A stretch of DNA of 64,000 nt. Source: Pseudanabaena sp. PCC 7367 (GTDB taxonomy: Bacteria > Cyanobacteriota > Cyanobacteriia > Pseudanabaenales > Pseudanabaenaceae). The number at the start of each line of letters is the position of its first letter. Position 1 is the stretch's first letter. Positions 36,756 through 45,744 of this stretch are shown piece after piece. Under the pieces are notes generated by a model that worked only from the letters and a program-made list of their open reading frames with translations, had not been told where the DNA came from and ran no database searches. The position numbers and the translations under genes are program-made. The DNA is taken from assembly GCF_000317065.1 (NCBI RefSeq), contig NC_019701.1, positions 1,693,501 to 1,757,500 of the forward strand, read 5' to 3'.

Positions 36756-38519
36756 TTAGAAGCTAAAGGTGGTGCGCAAAGTACCCACAAAAATGGTGTC
36801 ATTGGCACTGTTGTTATTCGGATTGAAGATCACCTGCACATCTGGGGTGATGTGGATGTTGTCAGAGATCGGGAAACGATAGAACGCTTCTAGATTGCTC
36901 TGGGTCGAATCTCCCACCGAGTCATCAATGAATGGTGAACCATAGGCGATCGCTGCCATCGAGCCTTCTCGGAACAAGTCAGGGAAGGCTAAACCAACCA
37001 TGTAGGTCTGAGGACTGATGCTGTCATCGGTGGTATCTGGGTTCACAAATCCAGACAATGATGGGTTCAAGCTGACTGGCACACCATTGCGGCTGTCGAT
37101 GCTACCAAAGCCATAGCGACCGAAGAAGGCGACGCGCTCAGAGAATGCCCATTCAACGTTTACGCCACCGGCATCAATATCCAAGTTAGAAATTGAACCT
37201 GCGGTGTATTGCAAGCGAATCGCAAACGGACGATCGCCATCTTCGTTCGGCGGCGCATACTCAAGTTCGACACTACCTTGGTATGGGTCACCGGTTAAAC
37301 CACGGTTGGTTTGGAAACCAGCAATGTTAGCGCCATCGGTTGGGTCAGCGCCATTGGCTGCCAGGTACAGGGCACGGAAGCTGAATGCGCCTTGCTTGGG
37401 ATTCCAGTCGATCGCTGCACCAGCGCCACCTTCTAGGGGATTGATCAACACCATCAACGGGTTGTTAATAAAGAAGGTGCTCGAAAAATCACTCGCTTCA
37501 TCGTTGGCGTAGCTGTTGGCATCGATGTGATCATAGACGTGCATCACAGGGCCGATCGATACGCGGAAATCTTCGCTGAAGACATTGAAGTCATAGCGCA
37601 ATTTAGCCAGGTTGAAGCTATTTTGCACACCAGCGAAGTCCTGACCAAAGGTGTCAAAACCAAGGTTGCCGGTGTCGCCTGGAGGCGCAGAACCAAGGAA
37701 GTTGGGACCACTGCCACCATTTCCTGCTTCAAGGCGAGTAATTAACAAATCATCGCCGGTAAAGCTGGTGTTGAAGTTCAATCGAACTCTGGCATTGAAG
37801 GTGACATTGGTATCACCATCATCGGCAATCACCGAAGCACTAAAAGGGTTACCGCCAGTAACATCAGAACCATAGATAGTGCTGCTGGCACTGGCACCAG
37901 TGAGCGAGAGGATCGCTTCACCTTCTAGCTTGGTGGTGGTCGAAAACTGCTGGGCTTCTAGTTGAGCGGTTTTTGCTTCGAGGGCATCAACCCGACCACG
38001 CAAGGCGGCCAATTCTGCGGCAAACTCTTCTTGTAAACGTTGCAGGGCAGCCAGGTCTTCTTTGCTAACCTTATCGGCTAAGCCAGCAGAGATAATTTCA
38101 TTGATGCGATCCAAGCAAGCATTAACCCCAGCGGCGAACTCATAACGAGTTAAAGCTCTTTGACCACGATAGACACGGGTGGTTTGCTTGAGACGAGGTA
38201 CGGTACGGCTAGGGGCAGCACCACTGATTTCATAACCAGCAATACAACCATAGCGCTCAACCAAAGATTGCAGAGCGGTGAACGCCCAGTCGGTTGGTTG
38301 CACATCCGAAAGCTGGGATACAGAGGTCACACCCTGACTCACCAAGTCGGGATTGGAATCAAAGTAAAGATCACTATTGACCTGCTGAACGATCTGAGCC
38401 ACTTCTTCTGTTTGGGAAACAGTTGTGGTCTCAGCCGTAGCTGGCTTAATCATACTTGCAGACGTAGCGATCGCTATTAAGCCAACGCTACCTGCCAAAG
38501 ACAGGTTAAAATTTTTCAT
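36756..38519 (-). CDS. SLH-domain OprB-type outer-membrane porin, copy 1
   Basis: A 587-aa outer-membrane protein. The signal peptide starts MKNFNLSLAGSVGLIAIATS. An SLH domain follows (DVQPTDWAFTALQSLVERYGCIAGY) that anchors to pyruvylated peptidoglycan-linked polymer, then a coiled coil (LAALQRLQEEFAAELAALRG) and a carbohydrate-selective-porin-like beta-barrel ending in FSF. The start is the ATG at 38519, with GAGGAG upstream, in preference to 38534. An insertion of about 15 residues (SGAAPSRTVPRLKQTTR) lies in the SLH turn, absent from copy 2. The last 443 codons look identical to copy 2 at the DNA level. The permeated solute is unknown; homologs include iron-related porins. Confidence 0.93.
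   Translation of the reverse strand: MKNFNLSLAGSVGLIAIATSASMIKPATAETTTVSQTEEVAQIVQQVNSDLYFDSNPDLVSQGVTSVSQLSDVQPTDWAFTALQSLVERYGCIAGYEISGAAPSRTVPRLKQTTRVYRGQRALTRYEFAAGVNACLDRINEIISAGLADKVSKEDLAALQRLQEEFAAELAALRGRVDALEAKTAQLEAQQFSTTTKLEGEAILSLTGASASSTIYGSDVTGGNPFSASVIADDGDTNVTFNARVRLNFNTSFTGDDLLITRLEAGNGGSGPNFLGSAPPGDTGNLGFDTFGQDFAGVQNSFNLAKLRYDFNVFSEDFRVSIGPVMHVYDHIDANSYANDEASDFSSTFFINNPLMVLINPLEGGAGAAIDWNPKQGAFSFRALYLAANGADPTDGANIAGFQTNRGLTGDPYQGSVELEYAPPNEDGDRPFAIRLQYTAGSISNLDIDAGGVNVEWAFSERVAFFGRYGFGSIDSRNGVPVSLNPSLSGFVNPDTTDDSISPQTYMVGLAFPDLFREGSMAAIAYGSPFIDDSVGDSTQSNLEAFYRFPISDNIHITPDVQVIFNPNNNSANDTIFVGTLRTTFSF
36758..38084. repeat. Long direct repeat, unit 1 (porin 3' two thirds)
   Basis: 1327 bp that appear identical, by direct reading, to 39001-40327, an offset of 2243 bp. 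The repeat begins just inside the stop codon (TAA here, TAG in copy 2) and ends abruptly at GGCTAAGCC within the region before the coiled coil. Upstream, the two genes differ at many synonymous sites. Confidence 0.9.
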
Positions 38520-38998
38520 ACACTCACTCCTCACTTGACTAGTCGGAATAGTTAACTAACTGTTTTTTACTTAACACAGATTCAAAGTCAACGTCCCAAA
38601 TAATATATTACACCTGATATTCTAAATTGTAATTCACAGTTACAAAAAACAGGAAAAAGTCAGTAAAGCTTGACCGATTCTAATTAATGGTTCATTTCTA
38701 GCATGAGAGCTGCAATTAGATGTAGATCACACTTTGGGACAATTAGACCGATCAGGGGCTCAATGCTTTAATAACAGCGATCGTAGTGATTTTTCTCCAG
38801 GATACTTAACCAGACTTGCATATTAAGCACTAGCCAGAGGGCGATCGATTACATTTACTAAGTCAAAGCGATCGATCAGTTAAGTAATTAAAAACAATGA
38901 GCAATGAATAACCTCCCACACAAAACACCCCCCTGTAGAAGGGGAGTGCTTTTACAATAAAACGTTTTAGCTAGCTAGAGTAGTTATTATTTAACAGC
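38520..38998. other. Inter-porin spacer
   Basis: It holds the leader of copy 1 and the terminator of copy 2 (38922-38953). The leader near 38569-38620 resembles that of copy 2 (ATCAGGTGTAA and a stretch ending AATCTGTGTTAA on the minus strand), so promoter or 5'-UTR sequence was duplicated too. Confidence 0.6.
38922..38953 (-). terminator. Probable terminator of porin 2
   Basis: AAAACACCCCCC pairs imperfectly with GGGGAGTGCTTTT around a 7-nt loop. It lies about 45 nt after the copy 2 stop. The sequence is related to, but diverged from, the copy 1 terminator. Confidence 0.7.
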
Positions 38999-40714
38999 CT
39001 AGAAGCTAAAGGTGGTGCGCAAAGTACCCACAAAAATGGTGTCATTGGCACTGTTGTTATTCGGATTGAAGATCACCTGCACATCTGGGGTGATGTGGAT
39101 GTTGTCAGAGATCGGGAAACGATAGAACGCTTCTAGATTGCTCTGGGTCGAATCTCCCACCGAGTCATCAATGAATGGTGAACCATAGGCGATCGCTGCC
39201 ATCGAGCCTTCTCGGAACAAGTCAGGGAAGGCTAAACCAACCATGTAGGTCTGAGGACTGATGCTGTCATCGGTGGTATCTGGGTTCACAAATCCAGACA
39301 ATGATGGGTTCAAGCTGACTGGCACACCATTGCGGCTGTCGATGCTACCAAAGCCATAGCGACCGAAGAAGGCGACGCGCTCAGAGAATGCCCATTCAAC
39401 GTTTACGCCACCGGCATCAATATCCAAGTTAGAAATTGAACCTGCGGTGTATTGCAAGCGAATCGCAAACGGACGATCGCCATCTTCGTTCGGCGGCGCA
39501 TACTCAAGTTCGACACTACCTTGGTATGGGTCACCGGTTAAACCACGGTTGGTTTGGAAACCAGCAATGTTAGCGCCATCGGTTGGGTCAGCGCCATTGG
39601 CTGCCAGGTACAGGGCACGGAAGCTGAATGCGCCTTGCTTGGGATTCCAGTCGATCGCTGCACCAGCGCCACCTTCTAGGGGATTGATCAACACCATCAA
39701 CGGGTTGTTAATAAAGAAGGTGCTCGAAAAATCACTCGCTTCATCGTTGGCGTAGCTGTTGGCATCGATGTGATCATAGACGTGCATCACAGGGCCGATC
39801 GATACGCGGAAATCTTCGCTGAAGACATTGAAGTCATAGCGCAATTTAGCCAGGTTGAAGCTATTTTGCACACCAGCGAAGTCCTGACCAAAGGTGTCAA
39901 AACCAAGGTTGCCGGTGTCGCCTGGAGGCGCAGAACCAAGGAAGTTGGGACCACTGCCACCATTTCCTGCTTCAAGGCGAGTAATTAACAAATCATCGCC
40001 GGTAAAGCTGGTGTTGAAGTTCAATCGAACTCTGGCATTGAAGGTGACATTGGTATCACCATCATCGGCAATCACCGAAGCACTAAAAGGGTTACCGCCA
40101 GTAACATCAGAACCATAGATAGTGCTGCTGGCACTGGCACCAGTGAGCGAGAGGATCGCTTCACCTTCTAGCTTGGTGGTGGTCGAAAACTGCTGGGCTT
40201 CTAGTTGAGCGGTTTTTGCTTCGAGGGCATCAACCCGACCACGCAAGGCGGCCAATTCTGCGGCAAACTCTTCTTGTAAACGTTGCAGGGCAGCCAGGTC
40301 TTCTTTGCTAACCTTATCGGCTAAGCCGGAGGCAATGATCTCGTTGATTTTGTCCAAACAGGCATTTAGGCCAGCCGCAAATTCATACCGGGTCATGGCA
40401 CGTTGGCCACGGTAGGTACGATCGGGATAACCAGCAATACAGCCGTAGCGCTCAACCAAGGATTGCAGAGCGGTGAACGCCCAGTCGGTTGGTTGCACGT
40501 CGGAAAGCTGGGATACCGAGGTTACACCCTGGCTTACAAATGCGGGGTTGGACTCAAAGTAAAGATCACTATTGACCTGCTGAACGACCTGAGCCACTTC
40601 TTCTGTTTGGGAAACAGTTGTGGTCTCAGCGGTGGCTGGCTTGGCGACACCTGCGGAGGTGGCGATCGCTATTAAGCCAACACTACCTGCTAATGACAGG
40701 TTAAATTTTTTCAT
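38999..40714 (-). CDS. SLH-domain OprB-type outer-membrane porin, copy 2
   Basis: A 571-aa paralog of copy 1 with the same architecture: signal peptide (MKKFNLSLAGSVG), SLH domain with the normal CIAGYPDRTYRGQRAMTRYEF turn, coiled coil and porin barrel. The ATG at 40714 is preceded by GAGGAG. Residues from LADKVSKEDL to the end are identical to copy 1. Differences cluster in the first third, where many are silent. This pattern, with identity in one block and divergence in another, points to gene conversion between tandem paralogs. Differential expression via separate leaders is possible. Confidence 0.93.
   Translation of the reverse strand: MKKFNLSLAGSVGLIAIATSAGVAKPATAETTTVSQTEEVAQVVQQVNSDLYFESNPAFVSQGVTSVSQLSDVQPTDWAFTALQSLVERYGCIAGYPDRTYRGQRAMTRYEFAAGLNACLDKINEIIASGLADKVSKEDLAALQRLQEEFAAELAALRGRVDALEAKTAQLEAQQFSTTTKLEGEAILSLTGASASSTIYGSDVTGGNPFSASVIADDGDTNVTFNARVRLNFNTSFTGDDLLITRLEAGNGGSGPNFLGSAPPGDTGNLGFDTFGQDFAGVQNSFNLAKLRYDFNVFSEDFRVSIGPVMHVYDHIDANSYANDEASDFSSTFFINNPLMVLINPLEGGAGAAIDWNPKQGAFSFRALYLAANGADPTDGANIAGFQTNRGLTGDPYQGSVELEYAPPNEDGDRPFAIRLQYTAGSISNLDIDAGGVNVEWAFSERVAFFGRYGFGSIDSRNGVPVSLNPSLSGFVNPDTTDDSISPQTYMVGLAFPDLFREGSMAAIAYGSPFIDDSVGDSTQSNLEAFYRFPISDNIHITPDVQVIFNPNNNSANDTIFVGTLRTTFSF
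39001..40327. repeat. Long direct repeat, unit 2 (porin 3' two thirds)
   Basis: Partner of 36758-38084. It ends at the same GGCTAAGCC junction, after which the two sequences read AGCAGAG and GGAGGCA respectively. Confidence 0.9.
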
Positions 40715-41577
40715 ACCCTTGCTCCTCACTTGGTTGTTTTGGGACAATTAGCTAACACACAGATAACCAATTATTAACACAGATTTAAATTCAACATCCC
40801 AGCCACTATCTTACACCTGATGCCTTGAATTGTGACCAACCAGCCTGAAGGCAATTAGCATAATCAGCAAAAAGCCCTACCAGAGAGGATTTCAGCAAAA
40901 TCAATCCATAGCTTCAGCAGCTAAATCCTGGCTATTTGGTAACAATCGCTACATCCTATCAACGGTTTTTCTTAACTTTTGCTTAGGCTAACAAGCAGCG
41001 ATCGTTAAATTTTACTTATGGTTGCTATAGATAAATAGATAAAACGATTACCATCACTGGCTATAAGGTATTGCCGCCAGAATTACAGCAATAGGTTCCG
41101 TTTCTTCTCAGGATTCAGGTAAAGGGCTTACAATAAATATGTAGAGGTACTTTTAGAATCACACCAGAGTACAATTGCCACTGCGATCACGCCTTAATTA
41201 ATTCGGTTAAAACCATTGCAGAGATTGCAAGCCATGCGAAAGCGCTTACTTTGCCTTAGGGAACCAAGTAATACGATCATTAACCATCAAGATATCCTTA
41301 TATATCCTCTACTAGTTTAGATACTTTGGATTTGGATATTGATGCGGAAAACACTTAATTTAGCGCTGAGAAGCACTACTGAAAGCCGCAATCCAACCTT
41401 GGTGGGGCTGCGTATACATAATAAATAGATTCCCTGGATGGAGAATCAAACAGCGGCTGTCCTAAAGTAGCTTAGGTATTATGTATGGCAAATCTAATCA
41501 CCTATATGTGCAACTGTACAGGCGCAAAACGTATTATCTTTTGTAATCTAGATGGGTTAAGGGTTAGGTGAATAATT
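40715..41577. other. Intergenic region upstream of the small secreted protein
   Basis: An 860-bp spacer between divergent genes. It holds the copy 2 porin leader at 40715-40850. Two 28-codon open frames starting MRK (near 41235 and 41342) were seen but are too short to support. No RNA motif was recognised. Confidence 0.45.
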
Positions 41578-41982
41578 ATGATTAGATTTTCTTCGACTTT
41601 GGTAACGATCGCAACCTTGGGCTTTGTGGCGGCTGGAACCACCAATACTGCGATCGCCAGTGATGTAAACGATCTAAAAGATCTATCAACGGTGCAGATT
41701 GTGGCTCAAAATACTTCAGCTACTAGTGATGTGGGCAGTAGTCCTACCGCTCAACCTGGAGACGCGGAGTTTTTGAAATCTGATGATGGTAGGTTGCTTT
41801 CAAATCAAGCTAGTACGCCAGTGCGACTAGGTGGCAAGTTTCCACCAGTGCGGGAAATTGTGATTTCGCCCAATCGCCCTGATGTGGATCTTTTTCCTGT
41901 GAATGTGGAGATCAATCAACAAATCCAAGGCCCTAGCGGCTATGAGACTAAGTCTAATCCTGCGGTTTTAGTGATTCAGTAG
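41578..41982 (+). CDS. Small secreted hypothetical protein
   Basis: A 134-aa protein with a signal peptide (MIRFSSTLVTIATLGFVAAG, cleavage near AIAS at about 27). The mature part is Ser/Thr/Asp-rich with no cysteines and includes RLGGKFPPVREIVISP and a hydrophobic end. No domain is recognised. A weak GGGTTAGG lies about 10 nt before the ATG. It is probably periplasmic or surface-exposed. Its position next to the porins may be coincidental. Confidence 0.65.
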   Translation: MIRFSSTLVTIATLGFVAAGTTNTAIASDVNDLKDLSTVQIVAQNTSATSDVGSSPTAQPGDAEFLKSDDGRLLSNQASTPVRLGGKFPPVREIVISPNRPDVDLFPVNVEINQQIQGPSGYETKSNPAVLVIQ

Positions 41983-42199
41983 GTTTACCTTTTTACATGG
42001 ATCAACTCTATTGGGTTGATGTCCTCGTAATTAATTCTGCTGAGATCAAATCTGCGATCAGATCCAAGAATAAGCTTATCCCACCGAGAGAGATACTTAA
42101 AATATGTCTTATATATTGATATATTGCCAAGGCTTCTAGAGGCTAAGTGATTCACACGAATCATTCAAATCAAGTTGGCACAATACCTAGCTTATTAGC

Positions 42200-43087
42200 C
42201 TAATCACCAGCGGGGATATGGAGAATTTGCCACTCCCCATTAACCTGGCCAAAAATTATTCTTGGGTCTAGGGGTTGGTAAGACTGGAACTCATCAACAT
42301 AGCCAGACTCACCATTGGGAAGAACCACTGGAGTCCACTCCTTCAGGATTGGTGATTCCTGAAAATCCACCTCAGCCATAATTGCTTCCCACCGATCGCG
42401 GTCGAATTCCACCACTTCATTACTCAGGATCGCAATGATCCGGCTATCTTGATCGGCTTGCTCATGCACATTCACCGCATTCCCATAGACGATCACCTTG
42501 GTAAATTCGTATTCAATGCCAATATTCTCCTCTGGGGGTAGCACCTCAGCATAAAAACGATCGGCAATATTCGGACAGACCCAACCAGTAGTATTAGCGT
42601 CAACTTGAGCATAATAGTCCACTGCGGTTTGACTACAACCAGGCACGATCGCCTTATCCAGCAGTTCCCAGAACCAGGCATCGGGATTATCTAGCTCCAG
42701 ATCGGCCAATGTTTGGGGAATGCCAAAGCCGATCGGCAATCCATCCGCAGGAATCAGCGGCGCAATGAAGTTGGCATCCCGATCGCGCACCGCCTGTTTA
42801 AAGCTTTCCCGAAATTGACCAAATTCGCTATCTGGATCTACCGCATCACTTAGATCTAGCTTTTGACGGGGGAAATCACCCAGAGCCGGTTGGGTGGGCT
42901 GTGGCTCAACCGCTTGACCAGATGTTTGCGGTTGACTGACTGGTTCACTGGTGGGCTGATTGGTTGGTGTAGTTGATTGCGGCTGATCAGGTGCTGCTCC
43001 TTCGGGATTAGGGACAGTGCAACCGATCGCGCCGATCGCAATAATTAAGCTGATCAGCAGCGGTGATTTGATAATTGATTTAGGCAT
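42200..43087 (-). CDS. Lipoprotein with bacterial SH3-like domain
   Basis: A 295-aa lipoprotein. The N-terminal hydrophobic segment ends in a lipobox (AIGCTV, Cys about 23), then a Gln/Pro/Thr-rich linker (about 24-70). A helical globular segment includes FRESFKQAVRDRDANFIAPLI. The C-terminal part (GNAVNVHEQADQDSRIIAIL ... EWTPVVLPNGESGYVDEFQ) fits the SH3b pattern of peptidoglycan- or envelope-associated proteins. It is likely anchored in a membrane facing the periplasm. It follows the LptC-like gene by 65 bp on the same strand and may be co-transcribed. Its specific role is unknown. Confidence 0.82.
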   Translation of the reverse strand: MPKSIIKSPLLISLIIAIGAIGCTVPNPEGAAPDQPQSTTPTNQPTSEPVSQPQTSGQAVEPQPTQPALGDFPRQKLDLSDAVDPDSEFGQFRESFKQAVRDRDANFIAPLIPADGLPIGFGIPQTLADLELDNPDAWFWELLDKAIVPGCSQTAVDYYAQVDANTTGWVCPNIADRFYAEVLPPEENIGIEYEFTKVIVYGNAVNVHEQADQDSRIIAILSNEVVEFDRDRWEAIMAEVDFQESPILKEWTPVVLPNGESGYVDEFQSYQPLDPRIIFGQVNGEWQILHIPAGD

Positions 43088-43152
43088 GGGTTAATTGTTA
43101 AACAGATCGATCGCCATAACTAGATCGATTAGACGTGTCAGTAGCTAAAAAG

Positions 43153-44370
43153 TTACTCTGGCGTAATCTGGGTAATACTGTCGGTAACCCGCACCGTTTG
43201 ATCGGTGAGGTTGGCAACGGCGCGATCGCCCGATACGTTCACATCATTTTCGGCTTGGCGATAATTAACATTACCCACCGCCGTGACGGTATTATCTTCG
43301 ATTAGCCATTCAACGCTATTGGCTGTAATTACGGCTTGATCGGGATCGGAGGTGGCACGCACCGCACCATCCAGAGTAAGACGTTGTTCTGCCAGGAAAA
43401 CCATCCCCTGATTAGCAACCACATTAAAACCGCGATCGCTATCGGTGGCATCTAGCGCTTCGGGTAATTGCACAATTTGATTTGTGATCTCCCAGATCGC
43501 CCTGGCAGTATTAACCTCCAGGTTGGACTTTTTATCCCTGGCTCTAACTTCGCCTTCTAGTAAAATTTCCTGCTTGGTTACATCCCATGCACCCTTATCG
43601 GCTCTAACCCGTAAATCATCCTCGGTTTGTACCACTCGAAATGGATAGGGGGCAGTGACGATATTGGTATTAGCATCCCAGGTCAGGGTTGGCCCCTCTA
43701 GCAGTAATGGCGGATCAACCACTTCGCCCTTTACATCTTCAGCGATCGAAAAAATGTTTTTATTGGGATTGGCAATTAGGCTTTTGCCAGTCAAGATAAT
43801 GTCGGCATCGGTTTTTTCTAGCTTAATGTTGCCCTTACCCGTAAGTAAATCCTCATCCGCCAGCCACACCACCCGATCGGCAGTGAGCACAATATTTTCT
43901 TCGACCGCGATCGCCTTCACATTACCCTCGATCGCAATTTCCCGATTATCCTGGTCAACTGCGCCACCTTCGCCACTCACTTCGATGATCGGCACCCCAT
44001 CGCGGTAGAGCTTGCCAGTGACAATAAACACATCGGCGGCTCTGGTTTCGGAGCTATAGTCGGCGCGGCGAGCCGTAATTTCGTAGAGGGGTTTGCCGTT
44101 TTCGTCCACATCGGTGAGGGTGACATTGGACAAACTAGAACCGATCGGCTCGTCTGATTCTTCGACTACGGCGGGGCTGCGCTGCAAAATACCATTATTA
44201 GAGAACAGAGCGGTTAACCCCCATCCCCCCAGGGCGATCGCACCCAGAAACCCAACTATATAGATCGATCGTTTGGCTTTGCCCGTTGTTTCGGTTTCGT
44301 AGGTTTCGACGGTCTCTGGCGCTTCTGATGATTCTTGCTGTTCTGGGGTTTCCGGGGTTTCGTCCGACAT
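43153..44370 (-). CDS. lptC: LptC-like LPS-transport protein with extended OstA-type beta-jellyroll
   Basis: A 405-aa single-pass protein. An acidic cytoplasmic tail (about 1-33) precedes a membrane helix (about 37-57, IYIVGFLGAIALGGWGLTAL). The periplasmic part is a long chain of LptC/OstA-like strands with repeated xxAxxxxxxxxxxxLxGxV patterns (IEVSGEGGAVDQDNREIAIE, LTADRVVWLADEDLLTGKG, RADKGAWDVTKQEILLEGEV). It should form part of the Lpt bridge that carries lipopolysaccharide to the outer membrane. It is about twice the length of E. coli LptC (about 190 aa), as is common in cyanobacteria, suggesting fused LptA-like repeats. The lptB, F and G genes are not nearby. Confidence 0.88.
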   Translation of the reverse strand: MSDETPETPEQQESSEAPETVETYETETTGKAKRSIYIVGFLGAIALGGWGLTALFSNNGILQRSPAVVEESDEPIGSSLSNVTLTDVDENGKPLYEITARRADYSSETRAADVFIVTGKLYRDGVPIIEVSGEGGAVDQDNREIAIEGNVKAIAVEENIVLTADRVVWLADEDLLTGKGNIKLEKTDADIILTGKSLIANPNKNIFSIAEDVKGEVVDPPLLLEGPTLTWDANTNIVTAPYPFRVVQTEDDLRVRADKGAWDVTKQEILLEGEVRARDKKSNLEVNTARAIWEITNQIVQLPEALDATDSDRGFNVVANQGMVFLAEQRLTLDGAVRATSDPDQAVITANSVEWLIEDNTVTAVGNVNYRQAENDVNVSGDRAVANLTDQTVRVTDSITQITPE

Positions 44371-44488
44371 GATTTAAATCTGTCCTGAGTTTATGGTGGG
44401 AAGGGGTGGTTAGATATTTACTAAATGCGATAAGCAGATCTTGCAGGTTTAGCATACCAACCATCTTAACGCTGTCAATCTTTTACCT

Positions 44489-45610
44489 TTACATTGGCGC
44501 ACCGATCGCCAGATCCTCCGCCGATAGCACCTGATCGCTCTGATCGCTGTGATGAGTTTGTAAATAATCGATCGCCCGATCCAACACAGCCAAACCCTGC
44601 TGCAAATCTTCGATCCGGCATAGCTCACCCCGCAACATCGCCGCCCCAGGAAAGCCCTTGGCATACCAGGTCATATGCTTACGTGCCTGGCGAATACCCC
44701 GCTTACCCTTATATTCCCACAAACCAATTAGATGCTCCCGTGCTGTTTGTAGCCGTTCGATCGGCGTGGGTTGGGATAAGTGCGTACCAGTTTTGAGGTA
44801 GTGATCGATCTCGCCCACCAGAAATGGATAGCCCAGCGTACCCCGCGAGCACATCACCCCATCCGCGCCAGTCATTTCCAGGCAAGCGATCGCCGCCTCC
44901 ACCGAGAAAATATCGCCATTGGCGATCACTGGGATCGATAAAACTTCCTTTACCTTAGCGATCCATTCCCACTTAGCGATGCCATTATAGCCCTGCGATC
45001 GGGTACGGCCATGTAGCGTTAACATTTGCGCCCCGGCTGCTTCCATCCGCTTAGCAAAATCGAGAATATTAATTTCCTTATCACTCCAGCCCAGTCTGGT
45101 TTTGACCGTTACGGGTACGTTTACGGCTTCAGTTACCGATCGCACGATCGCTTCTGCCACTTCCGGTTGCCGCAACAACGATGAACCACCACCATTTTTA
45201 GTGATCTTATTCACCGGACAACCCATATTAATATCTACGGTATCTGCCCCTTCTGCCACTGCCATTTGCGCCGCTTCCGCCAGAAAATCAGGCCGACAAT
45301 CGAATAGTTGAATGCTGATTGGTGTTTCCGCCCGCTCGATCTCCATAATCTTGGGCAGCTCACGCACATAATGCAGCCCGGTGGCATTGACCATCTCGGT
45401 ATACATCATTGAAGTGGGGGCATGGCGACGCACCAACCGCCGAAATACCATATCAGTGACACCGGAAAGGGGCGATTGCAATACGCGGCTGGCCAGCTCA
45501 AAATCACCAATTTTCAGTGGTTTTGCTAATCTTTCCCGCAGTTGGTCTGATAATTGGGGTTGATCATCTTGCTGCAAGTGGGGTAGGAATTTGGGTGCTT
45601 TGAGAGACAT
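44489..45610 (-). CDS. dusB: tRNA-dihydrouridine synthase
   Basis: A 373-aa FMN enzyme that reduces uridine to dihydrouridine in tRNA D-loops using NADPH. The TIM-barrel start is LQSPLSGVTDMVFRRLVRR. The catalytic Cys lies in DINMGCPVNKITKNGGG. FMN contacts are seen in VKTRLGWSD, LHGRTRSQGYNG, IANGDIFS and GVMCSRGTLGYPFL. The C-terminal helical tRNA-recognition domain contains HMTWYAKGFPGAAMLR. The sequence is closest to the DusB-type subgroup; exact site specificity cannot be read. The start MSLKAPKFLPH adds about 30 residues before the barrel. Confidence 0.93.
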   Translation of the reverse strand: MSLKAPKFLPHLQQDDQPQLSDQLRERLAKPLKIGDFELASRVLQSPLSGVTDMVFRRLVRRHAPTSMMYTEMVNATGLHYVRELPKIMEIERAETPISIQLFDCRPDFLAEAAQMAVAEGADTVDINMGCPVNKITKNGGGSSLLRQPEVAEAIVRSVTEAVNVPVTVKTRLGWSDKEINILDFAKRMEAAGAQMLTLHGRTRSQGYNGIAKWEWIAKVKEVLSIPVIANGDIFSVEAAIACLEMTGADGVMCSRGTLGYPFLVGEIDHYLKTGTHLSQPTPIERLQTAREHLIGLWEYKGKRGIRQARKHMTWYAKGFPGAAMLRGELCRIEDLQQGLAVLDRAIDYLQTHHSDQSDQVLSAEDLAIGAPM

Positions 45611-45744
45611 GATCGCTAAGGGGCTAGGGGATCGAATCGCTTATTTATTTTAACAATAGCTTTAGCTATGACCTCAGCAAAACTTGAAGCTGCATCTCCA
45701 AAAATAGATTTAAGTCTATTTGCTGAATTTTTGCACAGTCGCTA

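Noticed and set aside
41235..41430. Two 28-codon ORFs both starting MRK
   Set aside because: Too short, with no recognisable features or ribosome-binding sites; the shared MRK start is probably coincidence.
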